Origin: Hippopus hippopus
Taxonomy: Eukaryota; Mollusca; Bivalvia; Cardiida; Cardiidae
DNA: 64,000 nt
Assembly (NCBI GenBank): GCA_946811185.2
Contig: OX328112.1
Location: 27,169,742 to 27,233,741, forward strand
Direction: 5' to 3'
Below, piece by piece: positions 30,041-41,043 of the stretch. The notes beneath the pieces are model-generated. The model was not told the DNA's origin. It was given only the letters and a program-made list of their open reading frames with translations, and made no database searches. The position numbers and the translations under genes were made by a program. Each line of letters begins with the position of its first letter. Position 1 is the stretch's first letter.

Positions 30041-30535
30041 AAAAGCCCCAATTATGCACTATCTGGTTATTCTTTATATGTTGAACATTTTATTTTCACT
30101 TCTCTTTTTTTTTTTTGCTAAATTCACAACATACTGAAACCATCATCAGGAAAGGTTCATTTAGCTAGAAAATATTTATAACCCACGATTATATTTATTT
30201 ATCTGTAATAAAAAAAAAAATGAGAAAAAGTATCCATAAAATGCAAATTATGTGGGAAAGGGGTTATAAACAACCTAACAAAATGCAGATCTTATTATCA
30301 TGTGAAGACAGAATTCTAATTTTTTTTTAAATCAGGGTCGGTTGTCTTTCGTTTTGAGTGATTTCTCTTCTTTCTGCAACATTTCTAAAGTACATGTGTT
30401 CTGAATTTGTTTAAATACTGACGAATTCCATTTTAAACATTATTAATTTTAGTCTTACAACTGAGAAAGTCAACTTGTTAATGTCTTTGCGGATGTTCTA
30501 TCAGTACAAAGAGTTAGTTTTCCAGCGCCTTGCAC
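30041..30535. other. Unexplained AT-rich spacer
   Basis: Poly-T and poly-A runs occur at about 30105-30117 and 30210-30221. Nothing else was recognised. Confidence 0.35.
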
Positions 30536-30631
30536 ACAAAGGTCTCTGAAAACATCGTTGAAAAAGGAGAAAACCACCCCGTAACAAAGTCTGCTTGAAG
30601 ATTAAAAATAACTTTCTCAGCGCCTAAAATA

Positions 30632-30861
30632 TGAGCCGTGCTCTGTGATAAGGGGGCTTAATGCATTTGCGAAAAGTATCGACATGGGCCGAAACTTTTC
30701 GCTATCTTTAAATTTTTTGCATGTTAAAGGATAATTCTATTGTATGATTTAGTCAGTTGTTGGACAAAAAAGATTTTATGGATCCATAATTATGTAATGA
30801 CTTGCTTGGTATAATGCATCACGGAGATGCAATAAGCCCCCTTTTGCCAGAGCATGGCTCA
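30632..30861 (+). mobile_element. Family C MITE lacking most of its core
   Basis: TGAGCCGTGCTCTGTG leads to AAAAGTATCGACATGGGCCG, where about 30 bp of the palindrome has been removed. The long arm (TTTATGGATCCATAATTATG) and the end GAGCATGGCTCA are near consensus. Confidence 0.88.
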
Positions 30862-30865
30862 TATA

Positions 30866-31060
30866 TAAACCTGACTTCTTATGACGGCTGAAAATACAAT
30901 TTGGAGAAACCCAGTGTCAGATTTTCCTCTCATAGACTTAGCTACACAAGCGAACAGTACAGATTCATGATCAGACTGCACGTTCCTTGCAGCCTGATAA
31001 GGATGTATGCCATCCAGAAAAGCCCCATTTTCTCTCATGGGACTCAAAGGGTAAATCTAA
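30866..31060 (-). mobile_element. Family B' MITE
   Basis: It contains GACGGCTGAAAATACAATTT, the core CATGATCAGACTGCACGTTC with a decayed partner, and CATGGGACTCAAAGGG at the right. Confidence 0.6.
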
Positions 31061-31164
31061 AATAATTCTATAATCACTCAGACTCCTGATTCTCTGTTTG
31101 TCCTAATGGGATAATTAAAACGTACCTAAGATAACTTTTCGTTCATTGCTTGAGATGTTATCCA

Positions 31165-31285
31165 TAGAAATGCTTAGACCGATTTCAGACGCCTTTCGCG
31201 GACTGTGTAGAGCGAGATTGGACAGCACAAAACATGCAGTCGGATCATGTATCTACACTGTCCAAAAAGTTGAGATGTTCTTATC
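31165..31285 (+). mobile_element. Family B MITE, partial
   Basis: CTTTCGCGGACTGTGTAGAG, a diverged core and CTACACTGTCCAAAAAGTTG are present. The termini are not recognisable. Confidence 0.5.
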
Positions 31286-31634
31286 AATTAGAGAACTGAA
31301 TTACATGTTCATGAACTTGAATCTCTAACACCCAGGAAAATGAAAATGTGTGATTTATACTTTTTGCATGGGAAGGGTTGTGCCGTATTTCTTTGAAGTT
31401 TATTATCCAGTTTTCTTGAACGGGTAATAAAAGACAATTACCTAGAAAAAAAAAAGTAATTAAGATGTTCAAGATAGAAGCGAACAGAGGTTTATTCAAT
31501 TTTTCTCAGGAAAATAAAAACGGATACATACCCACACAGCTATAGAAAATACAGTTGATTATGACTATCATTAAATCAGTTTTAATAAATCAAACTTTTC
31601 TATGAGATTATGCAGATTTTTCCTGCAAGCTCAG
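31286..31634. other. Unexplained spacer
   Basis: AT-rich sequence without a recognised family. It ends in a family A core half (TCTCTTCTTCGCATAATG near 31640-31670). Confidence 0.35.
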
Positions 31635-31687
31635 CATTTCTCTTCTTCGCATAATGTTTTCTTTCCTTTCAAAGACAAATAACATTA

Positions 31688-33120
31688 TTTTTATATACCT
31701 GAAAGTTTTTCCGGAAAAAAAAATACATGCCTCCCAATCGGATAAGATAACACATGACAGAAAAAAAAAAAATCCGTATCTAGACACTGTGAAATACGGT
31801 TCCAAATGTGATGGGATGACGTATCTCGCTCACGGACTAAGCATGCATTGATGTGCAATTTGATTTGTCAAAGAATTATACTGCAATATTAATCCGCCAT
31901 TCATAAAAACAGAGCCACTACCTTCCAAACTATTAATTGTCTCATTTTGTTTGCTGTTTTCGAATAAAATGTCAGTAATTGCAAATTGTTGTCGTTGAAA
32001 GTTGCGGGTATATAATAAAAGGAATAGATCTATTATGCAATAGTAACTTTCCTTGTGCTAGTATTTACTTCTCGCATCGTGAGAAAATTTTGACGTCGCG
32101 CTCGACCTTCTATCTCGAGCGATATCAAATTTTCTCACGCTGCCCGAATCGAATATAAGCACCAGGAAAGCTACTACAGCATAATGTTCCGTATTTATTA
32201 TATACCCACGCCGATACAATATCACACAGGACAAGAAAAAAAAAAACAAATCCGTATCTACACACTGTGATCTACGGTTCCAAATATGGTATGATGACGT
32301 TATGATGACGTTATGCTGACGTAACTCACGAACGAAATACGTATATATCTATTTGGAATTTGATTGGGCAAAATTTTACGCTAAAATATTCATCCGCCAT
32401 TCATGAAATCGAAGTTACACCATTATTTGTATTATTATATATAATAAAAGGAATATTATGCTGTTGTAACTTTCCTGGCGCTAGTATTTGCTTCTCGCCG
32501 CGCAAGAAAATTTTGACATCTCGCTCGACCTTTGGTCTCGCACGATATCAAATTTTCTGATGCGGCTCGAATCAAATACATACACCCAGAAAGTCACTAC
32601 AGCATAATATTCCGTATTTATTATATACCTGAAAGTTTTTCGGAGAAAATACATGCGTCTCATGCGGATAAAATATCACATATGACAGAAAAAAAAAAAT
32701 CCGTATCTACACACTGTGAAATACGGTTCCAAATACGGTATGATGACGTCATGATGACGTAACTCACGCGCGGAATAGGTATGTATTCATTTTGATGGTC
32801 ATAATTTTACGCTGTTATATGTATCCGCCACTCATAAAAACGAACTGACTGGCTACTACACCATTATTTGTTTCATTTTGTGTACCGTTTTCGAATTAAA
32901 TGTCAATATTTACAATATTTTTTCGTTGAAAGGTGTAGGTATATGACAAAAGGAATATTATGCTGTAGTAACTTTCCTTTTAGCAACATTTACTTTCCGT
33001 TGCGAAAAAAAAAGTTTGACATCTCGCTCGATCTTCGGTCTCGCGCGATATCAAATGTTCTCACGCTACTCGAAATACAAGTACCAGGAAAGTCACTACA
33101 GCATAATATTCCGTATGTAT
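31688..33120. repeat. Tandem repeat of a ~450-480-bp unit, about three copies
   Basis: The anchor TCCGTATCTACACACTGTG (diverged in the first copy) occurs at 31773, 32251 and 32700, giving spacings of 478 and 449 bp. Each unit carries an A-run before the anchor, TGATGACG repeats after it, ATCCGCCA(T/C)TCAT, and an internal fold-back. Unit boundaries are approximate. Confidence 0.85.
32432..32632. repeat. Internal fold-back of the middle unit
   Basis: TATTATATATAATAAAAGG and GGAATATTATGCTG at the left are the complement of CAGCATAATATTCCG and TTTATTATATA at the right. Inside, GAAAATTTTGA pairs with TCAAATTTTC around TCTCGCTCGACC. Equivalent fold-backs occur near 32010-32210 and 32930-33110. 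Confidence 0.75.
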
Positions 33121-33884
33121 TTCACGTTTTTCGGTATTTTATCGAGAAATGATGGAGGTTTATAGTTTGATATTTCGTATTTACGACCAGTGAAAAATAC
33201 CGATTTCATATTTTCTATCTCTTTAATTGAAGGCGGAAACAGTAGTTCTCGCTCACTAGTTACCTAGGTAAACAGCGTGTGCCGTTCAACCAGAGGGAAA
33301 CATGACGTAATTTACGCGCGTTTACCCTACATTTCTCGCGCTTTACGTAAAATTGTAATGCGTTGTTATGTGGTGGTGGGTTGGCCACGGGGAATAACCG
33401 AAAACAACTGCACTGGATTTTGAAGACAGCGCCAGTAAAAATGGTTTGAAGCATGAAATAAATAGAAAAAAAAAAATTTTTTTCTGTGAAAGATCGAAAT
33501 TTATTCCATCTCGTGAACATCATCAGTAATATTTCGACTCGTGGCGCAGCCACGTCTCTATATGCTTTGAATATGAAGGAGACTTAAATTTGCCGCGAGA
33601 TACAGGATTGCTTTCGGTATACTCGGTGAGGGTACAAGAAATCAAAGATTTGACGCAATTGGCACTGTTCCTTGTTGCATTCGAACAATTTAACTTGCTG
33701 CCAAAAGTAAAAATTCTGCGGGTCAAGTTGCCTACAAATTCATACTATTTAAAGCATGGATTTTTTTTAATAACCCAGATATATGTCACAGTGGAATCTG
33801 TCAAAGTTCCTGTCGCTAGCAGAAAATGTATCGTAAAATCTAGAACAAAAAATGGCAACTTTGTTCTAGTTTTACAATATATAT
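33121..33884. other. Unexplained spacer
   Basis: It holds a short inverted repeat (TCGGTATTTT near 33130 and AAAATACCGA near 33195) and a GTGGCGCAGCCAC palindrome near 33541. A frame starting at 33590 is open only because it runs into a C element. Confidence 0.4.
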
Positions 33885-34125
33885 TTGAGCTATGCTCTGA
33901 GAAAAGGGGGTTTAATGCATTTGCAAAAAGTATCGACCCAGTCAGCCTGCGCAGTCCTCGCAGGCTGACCTCGGCCGAAACTTTTTGCTTTTGGTCCAGG
34001 ACAGCGTATATACCTCATGATTCAGTAGGTTGTTAAACAAAACCAGCTTTTTCTCATTTTCTCACAATTTTTTCTAAAGCGCTCTTTCTAAGGGTCGTTA
34101 AAAATCGAGATTTCATGGTAAAGGG
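33885..34125 (+). mobile_element. Family C element fused to a family A half
   Basis: TTGAGCTATGCTCTGAG and the core CGACCCAGTCAGCCTGCGCA run into the C arm, which stops at GTTGTTAAACAAAACCAGC. From there TTTTCTCATTTTCTCACAAT is the right half of family A, ending CATGGTAAAGGG with TTAA at 34126-34129. The join lies inside both elements. Confidence 0.8.
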
Positions 34126-34321
34126 TTAAAATACGAATCTAGATTTTGTCACAAAAATATGGCGGTAATGGCGGAAAGAGGGAAGCCTTTTGATGTTTTG
34201 TAACAAAAAATCGTAAGAACGTGACTGTCTACTCTTGGTTGGTTGGGTTGGCGGGGGTTAAGAGGGGAAAAAAAAAAACAAACAAACAAACAAAAAGAAA
34301 GAAAAAAAAAACCTTGCGAAA

Positions 34322-34403
34322 GAAATTTACCTCTGCTAGGATTCGAATCAACGACTTTCAAAATTATAGATAAGCGACTTTACTAAACTGAGCTATCCGG
34401 GCA
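34322..34403 (-). mobile_element. tRNA-like sequence, SINE head or tRNA pseudogene
   Basis: On the minus strand TTGCCCGGATAGCTCAGTTT is followed by GTTGATTCGAATCCTAGC, at tRNA-like A and B box spacing. The acceptor and anticodon stems do not close well. I see no SINE body next to it, only an A-rich patch at 34268-34310. Confidence 0.5.
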
Positions 34404-34590
34404 ATCACTATTTTGCTATGTTCAAAATGTTTTATTCCTTCTAACGAAATAACGGATATCCCGTATCCAACGGAATCGCAAATCTTGTAGGAAAAAATCC
34501 AAGAACTATGGCTGTTATTTATATATGTTGTCCATGTTTCAGTTTTAAAGCTATCTTTGCACACGTATAAAATTCATCAACCATTGCTAA

Positions 34591-34898
34591 CCCTTAACCT
34601 GTTAAATAAGTTAAATAAAGCTTTGAAGCCGATGATATAAACCCGATTAAGGTCTAACTCTCATATTAAAAGACGAAAGCTGCCGAGATTGACCGAATAG
34701 CCTTTACGAAAACGTAGATGTTTACCGATGAGTTAGGGGCCGTAGACTTTAATGCTGTTTCAAACTTTCTTTTTTGGAAGAGAGATATCACCATATCGGA
34801 CACTGTAGATCAAAGCTAAGACTGCACATTCTGCGCAGTCTAATCTTAATCTGCACTGTCCGCAAAAGGTCAGTGAGTCACGTTTATCGACCTAAGTG
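34591..34898 (-). mobile_element. Family B MITE containing an R insertion
   Basis: CCCTTAACCTGTTAAATAAG begins the copy after CTAA. The arm is interrupted at about 34645 and resumes at 34751 with AATGCTGTTTCAAACTTTC. The core and CACTGTCCGCAAAAGGTCAG follow, then GACCTAAGTG and TTAA at 34899-34902. Confidence 0.8.
34645..34750. mobile_element. Family R element, uninterrupted copy
   Basis: It reads GGTCTAACTCTCATATTAAA at the left and GAGTTAGGGGCCGTAGACTT at the right. It aligns with the R halves at 11691-11718 and 11944-12024 and has a single TTAA where that copy holds a family A element. Confidence 0.8.
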
Positions 34899-34902
34899 TT
34901 AA

Positions 34903-35284
34903 GATATTCTCAGAAACTTCAGAATCGAAATCTGTTTCGATGCTGTTATGATAGAGAGTCAACAATGTCTAGTACGTGACTAATGTAACGTCGAATGTCA
35001 TACGTGATTCTGATACTACGCAGTACACCATATGGAAGGCGCGCTTGTAAGCAGTATGCAAGTCAAAAATAACCATTTTTTTCATTATCTCACATACTTG
35101 GATCAAAGAAAGCAAAAGTATATTCTTGAAACTATTCAGTTAGTATGCAGAACATTTTCATGAAACCAGTTAACGCTTTATTAGGTGACGTAAAGAATTA
35201 ATTGAAAAGATATGCTTCTCGTCAAAGAGAAGACAATACCAATCCAATACAGATTTCCTTGCTTTTACGGCCACAATATACTAA
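34903..35284. other. Unexplained spacer
   Basis: No repeat family or coding region was recognised. Confidence 0.35.
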
Positions 35285-35505
35285 CCCATAACCACATAAT
35301 CCCCAGTTTTAACTTCCCTGAGGAGGAAGCCTTTCGAATATAATGTGAATACAGTGTGAGAAAAGGAGAAAATGCTGATAACCAGCATTTTATCGTTTTC
35401 ACACAATATTTTCTACTCTATGAAAGTACAAATTTCATGTTTTTGAGAAACATTTAATTTGCCGTGTGCAAATGCTCTGAATTTGAACGAGTTTCTGGTA
35501 AAGAG
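35285..35505 (-). mobile_element. Family A MITE
   Basis: CTAA then CCCATAACCACATAATCCCC opens the short arm. The core at 35345-35415 has several changes. The long arm ends TTTCTGGTAAAGAG before TATA. Confidence 0.8.
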
Positions 35506-36022
35506 TATAAGATCAGACTATATACAACAACCTACTGCAGCGTATAACATTTGATATACGTTGTTAGGTAACTTTCTGTTGAAACCTAATAAAATTCTAT
35601 GGTTTTTTTTTTTACTCTAAAAATTAGCTCCTTCTTAAATGCAGTTTTACAACGTCTGTCTGTCAGCACTTTTTTCTCACGTTGATTAATTGATTGATCG
35701 ATTGATAGATCGAATGGTGGCTCGTTTTTTCTCAATTTAGAGAAAAATTTCACGCTCAATGATTTTCCCTAAGAATGTCAGCTTTCAATCTTTTTATGGC
35801 AAACATTTAAATTTATGCAGTTTTTGAAAAAGTCTCCAAGTTCAACGATCACCACCCTTTGAAATGACGGGACTAATATAATTATAGAGGTGAACGTTAC
35901 ATAGATACCTTGTCATTATTCTAGTTTTATCTTGGGATTCTTTACAATGCGGTCGTCTTAGATCGTTAAGCGACGAAATGGGGCATTTTACATTCCACTC
36001 AGCAAGTGGATGAAGACCTACA
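35506..36022. other. Unexplained spacer
   Basis: A short GATTGATC-type tract lies near 35685-35713. No other structure is visible. Confidence 0.35.
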
Positions 36023-36283
36023 TGAGCCATTGTCTGTGAAAACGGGGCTTAATGCATCTGTAAAAAGTATTGATTCAGGTCAGCCTGAGCAGTCCGCACA
36101 GGCTGACCTGAGCCAAAGCTTTTTTGCTATTGGTCAATTTTCTGCATGTCCAAGGACCAGTATACCCCTTGATTTAGTCAGTTGTTATACAAAATTGATT
36201 TAATGGTTCTATAGCAAGATGATGATTTGCTAGGTATCATGCATCAAGTTGCATTAAGACCCCTTTTTCAGTAGCATGGCTCA
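36023..36283 (+). mobile_element. Family C MITE
   Basis: TGAGCCATTGTCTGTG and AGTAGCATGGCTCA are the ends. The core TTCAGGTCAGCCTGAGCAGT pairs fully with its second arm. Confidence 0.88.
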
Positions 36284-36327
36284 CGTGTATTGTAACCTCC
36301 GAGACGTAGATGAAATGGTGTTTCACC

Positions 36328-36440
36328 CTTTCCCACACAATCCTGTGTTTTAACGACACTCATGAAAAGGGCTATCAAAAAACATTGAGGATGTGTAGAT
36401 TCAAGGCCAGACTTCACTGTCTGTGAGAAGTTGCTGAGTA
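36328..36440 (-). mobile_element. Family A left half joined to a B' fragment
   Basis: CCCTTTCCCACACAATCCTG and the short arm lead to AAAAAACATTGAGG. There the sequence changes to TGTAGATTCAAGGCCAGACT, a B-type half core. Confidence 0.55.
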
Positions 36441-36496
36441 TATCATGGGGAAAGTAGTTACTAAGTAACTAAATATCTTGCTCCATGTCTTTTGTT

Positions 36497-36775
36497 ATTC
36501 TGCCGAGCACCGGTACCTCAGTCGGCTTGGCCAATGTCTTTCCGAGAATTGGTGATAGTAACTGCTACAGGATTCACTCTTCTCTCACCGTTGACCGTTG
36601 TTTCGACGATGGTTATGTGGGAAAGCACTTAGTGGCTTGGAAAGAATATTGTGCGGAGGACTGGTAACAGAAACTCCAGGAAAACATGGATAGGTTCACT
36701 AACCGCCGCGATATAACTGGAATAATGTTGAAAGAGGCGTTAAACATTATAAAATCAATCAATCAAACACGTTAG
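36497..36775 (+). mobile_element. tRNA-derived SINE, family E, head damaged
   Basis: The head is shortened: CCGGTACCTCAGTCGGCTTG passes directly into GGCCAATGTCTTTCCGAG, so most of the B-box region is missing. The body and (AATC)n tail match the other E copies. Confidence 0.85.
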
Positions 36776-36854
36776 TCTTTCATTATTGCACACCTGATTA
36801 ATTCTCAACATTCTATATAAAAAAAAATTTGGACAAAATTCTTATTGTAAGCCG

Positions 36855-37084
36855 CTATAACACTCTATCTCAAAATCTCGGGTTTTACCGATCCTGCCAG
36901 ACAGGGATTTTGAAAACAATTGTGGGAAAAGCAGAAAATACTGGTAACCAGCATTTCCTGCTTTTCCCACAATGTTCTATTCAACCATTCAGAGACAAAT
37001 TCCATTACTTGAGCCACATTTAATTCGTCGTCTGACAATGCTTTCAATTTGGACCAGTGTAAACTTTTGTCGTTTGGTAAAAGG
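36855..37084 (-). mobile_element. Family A MITE
   Basis: The left end is eroded. The core at 36908-36975 has AAGCAG and CTGCTT in its two arms where the family has AAGGAG and CTCCTT, a paired change. The long arm ends GTCGTTTGGTAAAAGG. Confidence 0.85.
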
Positions 37085-37217
37085 TGAAAGAGGTTGTTTT
37101 ATGTGATTGCTGTACAGAAATTAAACAAAGGCTGTGTTATACTAGGGAAAACCAGTGATATTATATCTTTCCCAACAGACGTAGTTTGATAAAAAAAAAA
37201 GAGGAAGAGCGTGGAAA

Positions 37218-37434
37218 TAAGCCATGCTCTAGTAAATAAGGGCTTGACGCATCTCCGTAATTCATCATACCAGGAAATTAGTCACACTCATAATTATGGA
37301 TCTATAAAATCCATTTAGTCCAACAACCTACGGACTCCTGGGGTAAAACGGCCCTTGGACATGTAGGAAATTTACCAAAATAGTCGATGCTTTTTGCAGA
37401 TGCATTAAGCCCCCTTTTCACAGACCATGGCTCA
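37218..37434 (-). mobile_element. Family C MITE lacking its core
   Basis: AAGCCATGCTCTAGTAAATA and the long arm with CACTCATAATTATGGATC are present. The palindrome is reduced to CAAAATAGTCGATGC. The end CATGGCTCA is intact. Its core loss parallels the copy at 30632-30861. Confidence 0.85.
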
Positions 37435-37639
37435 TATACTGATGATAAAAAGAAAATGCATAATTCACTTAAACAAGACTACAAAAAGTCCTTGTCTAAG
37501 ATCCAACAAAACACCGCGTCTTTCCTTATTCGCGGTAGTTAGCCGTTTCTTATTGCAAGTGATAAATTTGTTAAAATAAAAATTCATAACCGAAAAAATT
37601 TAAAACGCAAAAATACAACAAATAAACGAAAACCAAAGT

Positions 37640-37795
37640 ACAAAATTCCGATGAGATGCTTTTTGTAAAAGCGTAGATCAAAAATCAAAGTATGGCTACA
37701 ATGTTCGGACTGATGGTGTCATTTTTTAGTGTGTCCGAAATGTTGAGATATTTTTACCAAATATTACCTTGAAATTGAATTTTTGGGGATCTCTG
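37640..37795 (+). mobile_element. Family B MITE, strongly decayed
   Basis: TTTTTGTAAAAGCGTAGATC, GTGTCCGAAATGTTGAGATA and TTGAAATTGAATTTTTGG keep the B order. The core is mostly lost. Confidence 0.5.
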
Positions 37796-37887
37796 TCCTC
37801 TAATTTTCTGTTCACTGTAAACAATTGTAAGTAAAGCACGTCGTTACAAATTAAACACAAGTTTTGTAAAATTGGAAATGGTATTTT

Positions 37888-38078
37888 TGTAGCTCAGTGG
37901 TGAAGACGGTGACATTGTATATAACTGGCAAAACCATGTGTCGCTTCTTGGTAGCGGCATCTGTGAAGAGGTCACGTGGGAGTGTCTTGGTGCCAGGTGC
38001 TGCAGCACTACGGCCGTGTACTGGGAAACCCAGGGGGGGCAGTTGGATTTTTAAACCGTCACATTGATTGACTTGACT
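37888..38078 (+). mobile_element. Possible SINE with tRNA-like head
   Basis: The A-box-like TTTGTAGCTCAGTGGTGAAG is followed by a non-tRNA body with GTGTCTTGGTGCCAGGTGC and a GATTGACTTGAC tail. The B box is not convincing. Confidence 0.45.
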
Positions 38079-38079
38079 T

Positions 38080-38340
38080 TTATGCTCTGTGAAAAAAAGG
38101 AGTTTAATGCATCTTCAAAAAGTATCGACCCAGGTCAGTCTGCGCAATTCGCGCAGGCTGACCTTGGTCTATACTTTTTGCTTTTGGTATGATTTCTGCA
38201 TGTTCAGGGACCATTCTACCCCATTTTTCAGCCGATTGTCAGACAAAATAGATTTTATGGATCCATAATTAAATAATTACTTGGTACGTATGATGCATCA
38301 CGGAGATGCATTTAACCCCCTCTCACCAGAGCATGGTTCA
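38080..38340 (+). mobile_element. Family C MITE
   Basis: The left end is short (TTATGCTCTGTG). The core CGACCCAGGTCAGTCTGCGC pairs well. It ends CAGAGCATGGTTCA. Confidence 0.88.
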
Positions 38341-38740
38341 TATCTTTTTAAGTGACGAAATGTACCGTTCAAAATATATCAAGGGAAAGGGACAAAATCC
38401 ATTCATAGATCACACACGTTGAAAGTTTACCTTTTTGCATTTTTGTCATTAGTCTCGTCTACCGCTATAATTTATATCCAATGAAATTTGTTTGTATCTT
38501 TCACGTTTATACATGTATATAAAAAAGCTGTTAATATGCCTGCCTACGCGACTTTTGCGTCAAAATTTTATTCTTAACGACGTTTCGTCGGGTTGTCAGT
38601 GCGCAACATTTTTGCGCATGTCTCTTCGCTTCTCTGTTTTCTAGCGCGTAACTTTGTCTGATTGTAGTACTATTATTGGACTACTGATTTTTGCTGCAAG
38701 ACGTGGAGAAAGTAGTAGTAGATACATTTTTTTTTAAAGA
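38341..38740. other. Unexplained spacer, slightly CpG-richer
   Basis: The block 38548-38650 has more CpG than its surroundings (CGACTTTTGCGTC, TTTCGTCGGG, TTTTTGCGCATG). No gene was identified. Confidence 0.35.
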
Positions 38741-38837
38741 TCAGTTTATGAAGGTGTAAATCATTCCTAAACAGCGAAAACGGAATATGTATATTTGTCG
38801 GACATTACTTATCCGGATAGTAAGTTTAGTGTGGTAA

Positions 38838-38890
38838 AAAGAGAAAATTACAAGTATTTTCTCCTTTTCAACGTTTTCTAACCCTCTTTC
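38838..38890. mobile_element. Family A core remnant
   Basis: AAAAAGAGAAAATTACAAGT and ATTTTCTCCTTTTCAACG form a shortened hairpin without arms. Confidence 0.5.
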
Positions 38891-39041
38891 CTGGGTATTG
38901 ATAGAGATCAGGATCGTTTGATTCATTTTTGCTGTAAGGTTCGCAAGTAATCTATGCCTTTAGTTAATTCTGTACAGTTCTACTTGTATTATTCTTCCAT
39001 TCTCCCATCTATTAAAATATACCACATGTATTTGGTATTAA

Positions 39042-39257
39042 CCCTTTCCTAAATGAATTAAATTGGAACTTCAAAATTGAAAGAAGCTGCAGACGACAAA
39101 TTAAACAAGGTTTAAATGAGATTAAAAGAACCGTTTGTGCAGAAAAGGTTGTGGGGAAAGGAACAATTGCTTGTAATGAACAATTACCCCTTTTACCAAA
39201 ATGTTTTCCAAAGCCGTCCCATACCAATGTTAAATCGAAACTATATCAAGGAAAGGG
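39042..39257 (+). mobile_element. Family A MITE
   Basis: TTAA at 39038-39041 precedes CCCTTTCCTAAATG. The core at 39145-39205 is diverged (GGGGAAAGGAACAATTGC). The right end is CAAGGAAAGGG then TTGA. Confidence 0.8.
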
Positions 39258-39261
39258 TTGA

Positions 39262-40039
39262 CAGAGTACAATCTTTATTGTGAAAAGAAAACATGATTTA
39301 GTGCTAGAAATAATACATCTTACTAAGTAATTTGAAATCTTGGGTGTTTTGTGTCACTTTCTTTGTTCCAAGGGAGGTAATTGAGTTCGAATATTGGGAA
39401 AAGTAGCCTGGCAACCTATCTTTTTTTTGCATTTTTTGATAAAGGATATAATCATGTATATTTCTGAGAAAAATGAGAAAAATCTTTGCGCTAGATTTTT
39501 TTGAGGGTCAAATAATGTCCTGATTTTCTGTGATAAAATAAACAATTTTGTAGGCTAAGGGTTTTATTGAAACATAGATAGCGTATCATTAATTTGAAAT
39601 ATCTGTTAATTTCTCATCAAAGTCAGAGGATCCATTGTTTCACTATGAATTTAAAACACAGAGAACATGATTTGACTGAAATTACAGATTTTAATCACAA
39701 AATTCTGACGTATGCTGCAATAATTGGGTTTTTGTGTAATTTGAAAAAAGGGTTTGTTCTTCAAGGGCTCAGAACTTTTTGGTTCATCAGGCAACGTCTG
39801 ATTATCTCTTCGCATATTGAAAGAATATACTTTGAAGTGTTTCTGTGTCAAATTTCACGAAATTCTCTGCGCTAGAAATAACTCGCTGAAACGCCTTTAA
39901 TATTAGTTATGCGAAGCATGATATAAAAGGAGGTTAATGTTAAGAAAAGTTATATATCCTACGCATTAAATACGTAGAAGCCAAATATATCAAACATAGT
40001 GACATTGCACTCTTATTCAAACTTTGGAGAGTTTTCTGC
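39262..40039. other. Unexplained spacer
   Basis: Frames of 63-93 residues are present without recognisable features. I see no repeats. Confidence 0.35.
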
Positions 40040-40215
40040 GTTTCAAAGTAACGTAATTTATGATTGGTTAAAAGATTCGGTTTAGATGATTGGCTAAAAG
40101 ATTCGGTTTAGCCAATCATAAACTGCGTTAATTTTTTAAAAGTAACACAATTTATGATTTGCTTCACCAAATGATTTAGCAAAACAGAGGTTTAGCCAGT
40201 TATAGATCACATTGC
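40040..40215. mobile_element. Family D MITE, decayed, with internal duplication
   Basis: The word GATTGG(T/C)TAAAAGATTCGG occurs twice (about 40069 and 40091), followed by TTTAGCCAATCATAAACTGC. The terminal repeats are lost. Confidence 0.6.
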
Positions 40216-40828
40216 TTTCTATGATCTAAGTGAACAAGACCAGACCACGATCCATGCAACCTCTGCATGCTCTGTGTGTGTCTCTTTTTTTTAAAAATTA
40301 TTTTCTCTTTTCTGGAGTTGACTAGGATCAGACTGCATGTCAGACGAAAAACAAATTGCTAAAACCATGGATTCTTATCTTTGACCTCAGTACATCGTCA
40401 GGTAATGTTGGCATTAATTAAACTGTACATTTAGCCATATCTTTTACTCTACAGTTTATGGTTAGTTTTTGTCGTCATCGGGTTACTCTGTGGAGATGTC
40501 CACAGTTTGCGGATTTAACCCAATTGGAACTCGCCTATAAGCGTCCGATAAACGTCAACTGGAATTCAATAACAAACAGCCAGGTAAGAAGATACCGTAA
40601 TCTCCACGTAAATTAGCGCGATGATACCAATTTCGCTACCAGTTTCGCTACACATTTATAAAAACGTTTGTACTTTGTTTGGAATACCAAGGACGTCAAA
40701 GTTTTATCATTGTACACTAGATCACAGAACAGAACCGAATATTTATAGACTTGAACTTTGATATAGCAGTTCATCGTTATAATACCGAACATATAACATA
40801 TATATATGCAAAGTTGAAAAAAAAGGTA
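40216..40828. other. Unexplained spacer
   Basis: Nothing recognised apart from an ATATAT run near 40797-40808. Confidence 0.35.
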
Positions 40829-40832
40829 TTAA

Positions 40833-41043
40833 CCCTTAGGCTGCTAAGCGCGACTAAAGGGGCTTTTGGGGCCAGTGTAGATCAAGATCAGACTGCACAG
40901 AATGTGTAGTCTGATCTTGGATTTACACTGTCCCAACACAGATATTCCCCTCCCCTATGAAAAATAACTTTAAAATTGCAATATTTGGATTTTTTACTGT
41001 ATAGGCTGTAAAGTTTCATTTCACTTATTTAGCAGGTTAAGGG
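40833..41043 (+). mobile_element. Family B MITE
   Basis: TTAA at 40829-40832 and CCCTTAGGCTGCTAAGCGCG give the reference left end. The core is near perfect. It ends TTTAGCAGGTTAAGGG and is followed by TAAA. Confidence 0.92.

Noticed and set aside
33590..34036. 148-residue plus-strand frame
   Set aside because: Its last third is family C MITE sequence, and the start region shows no family signal.
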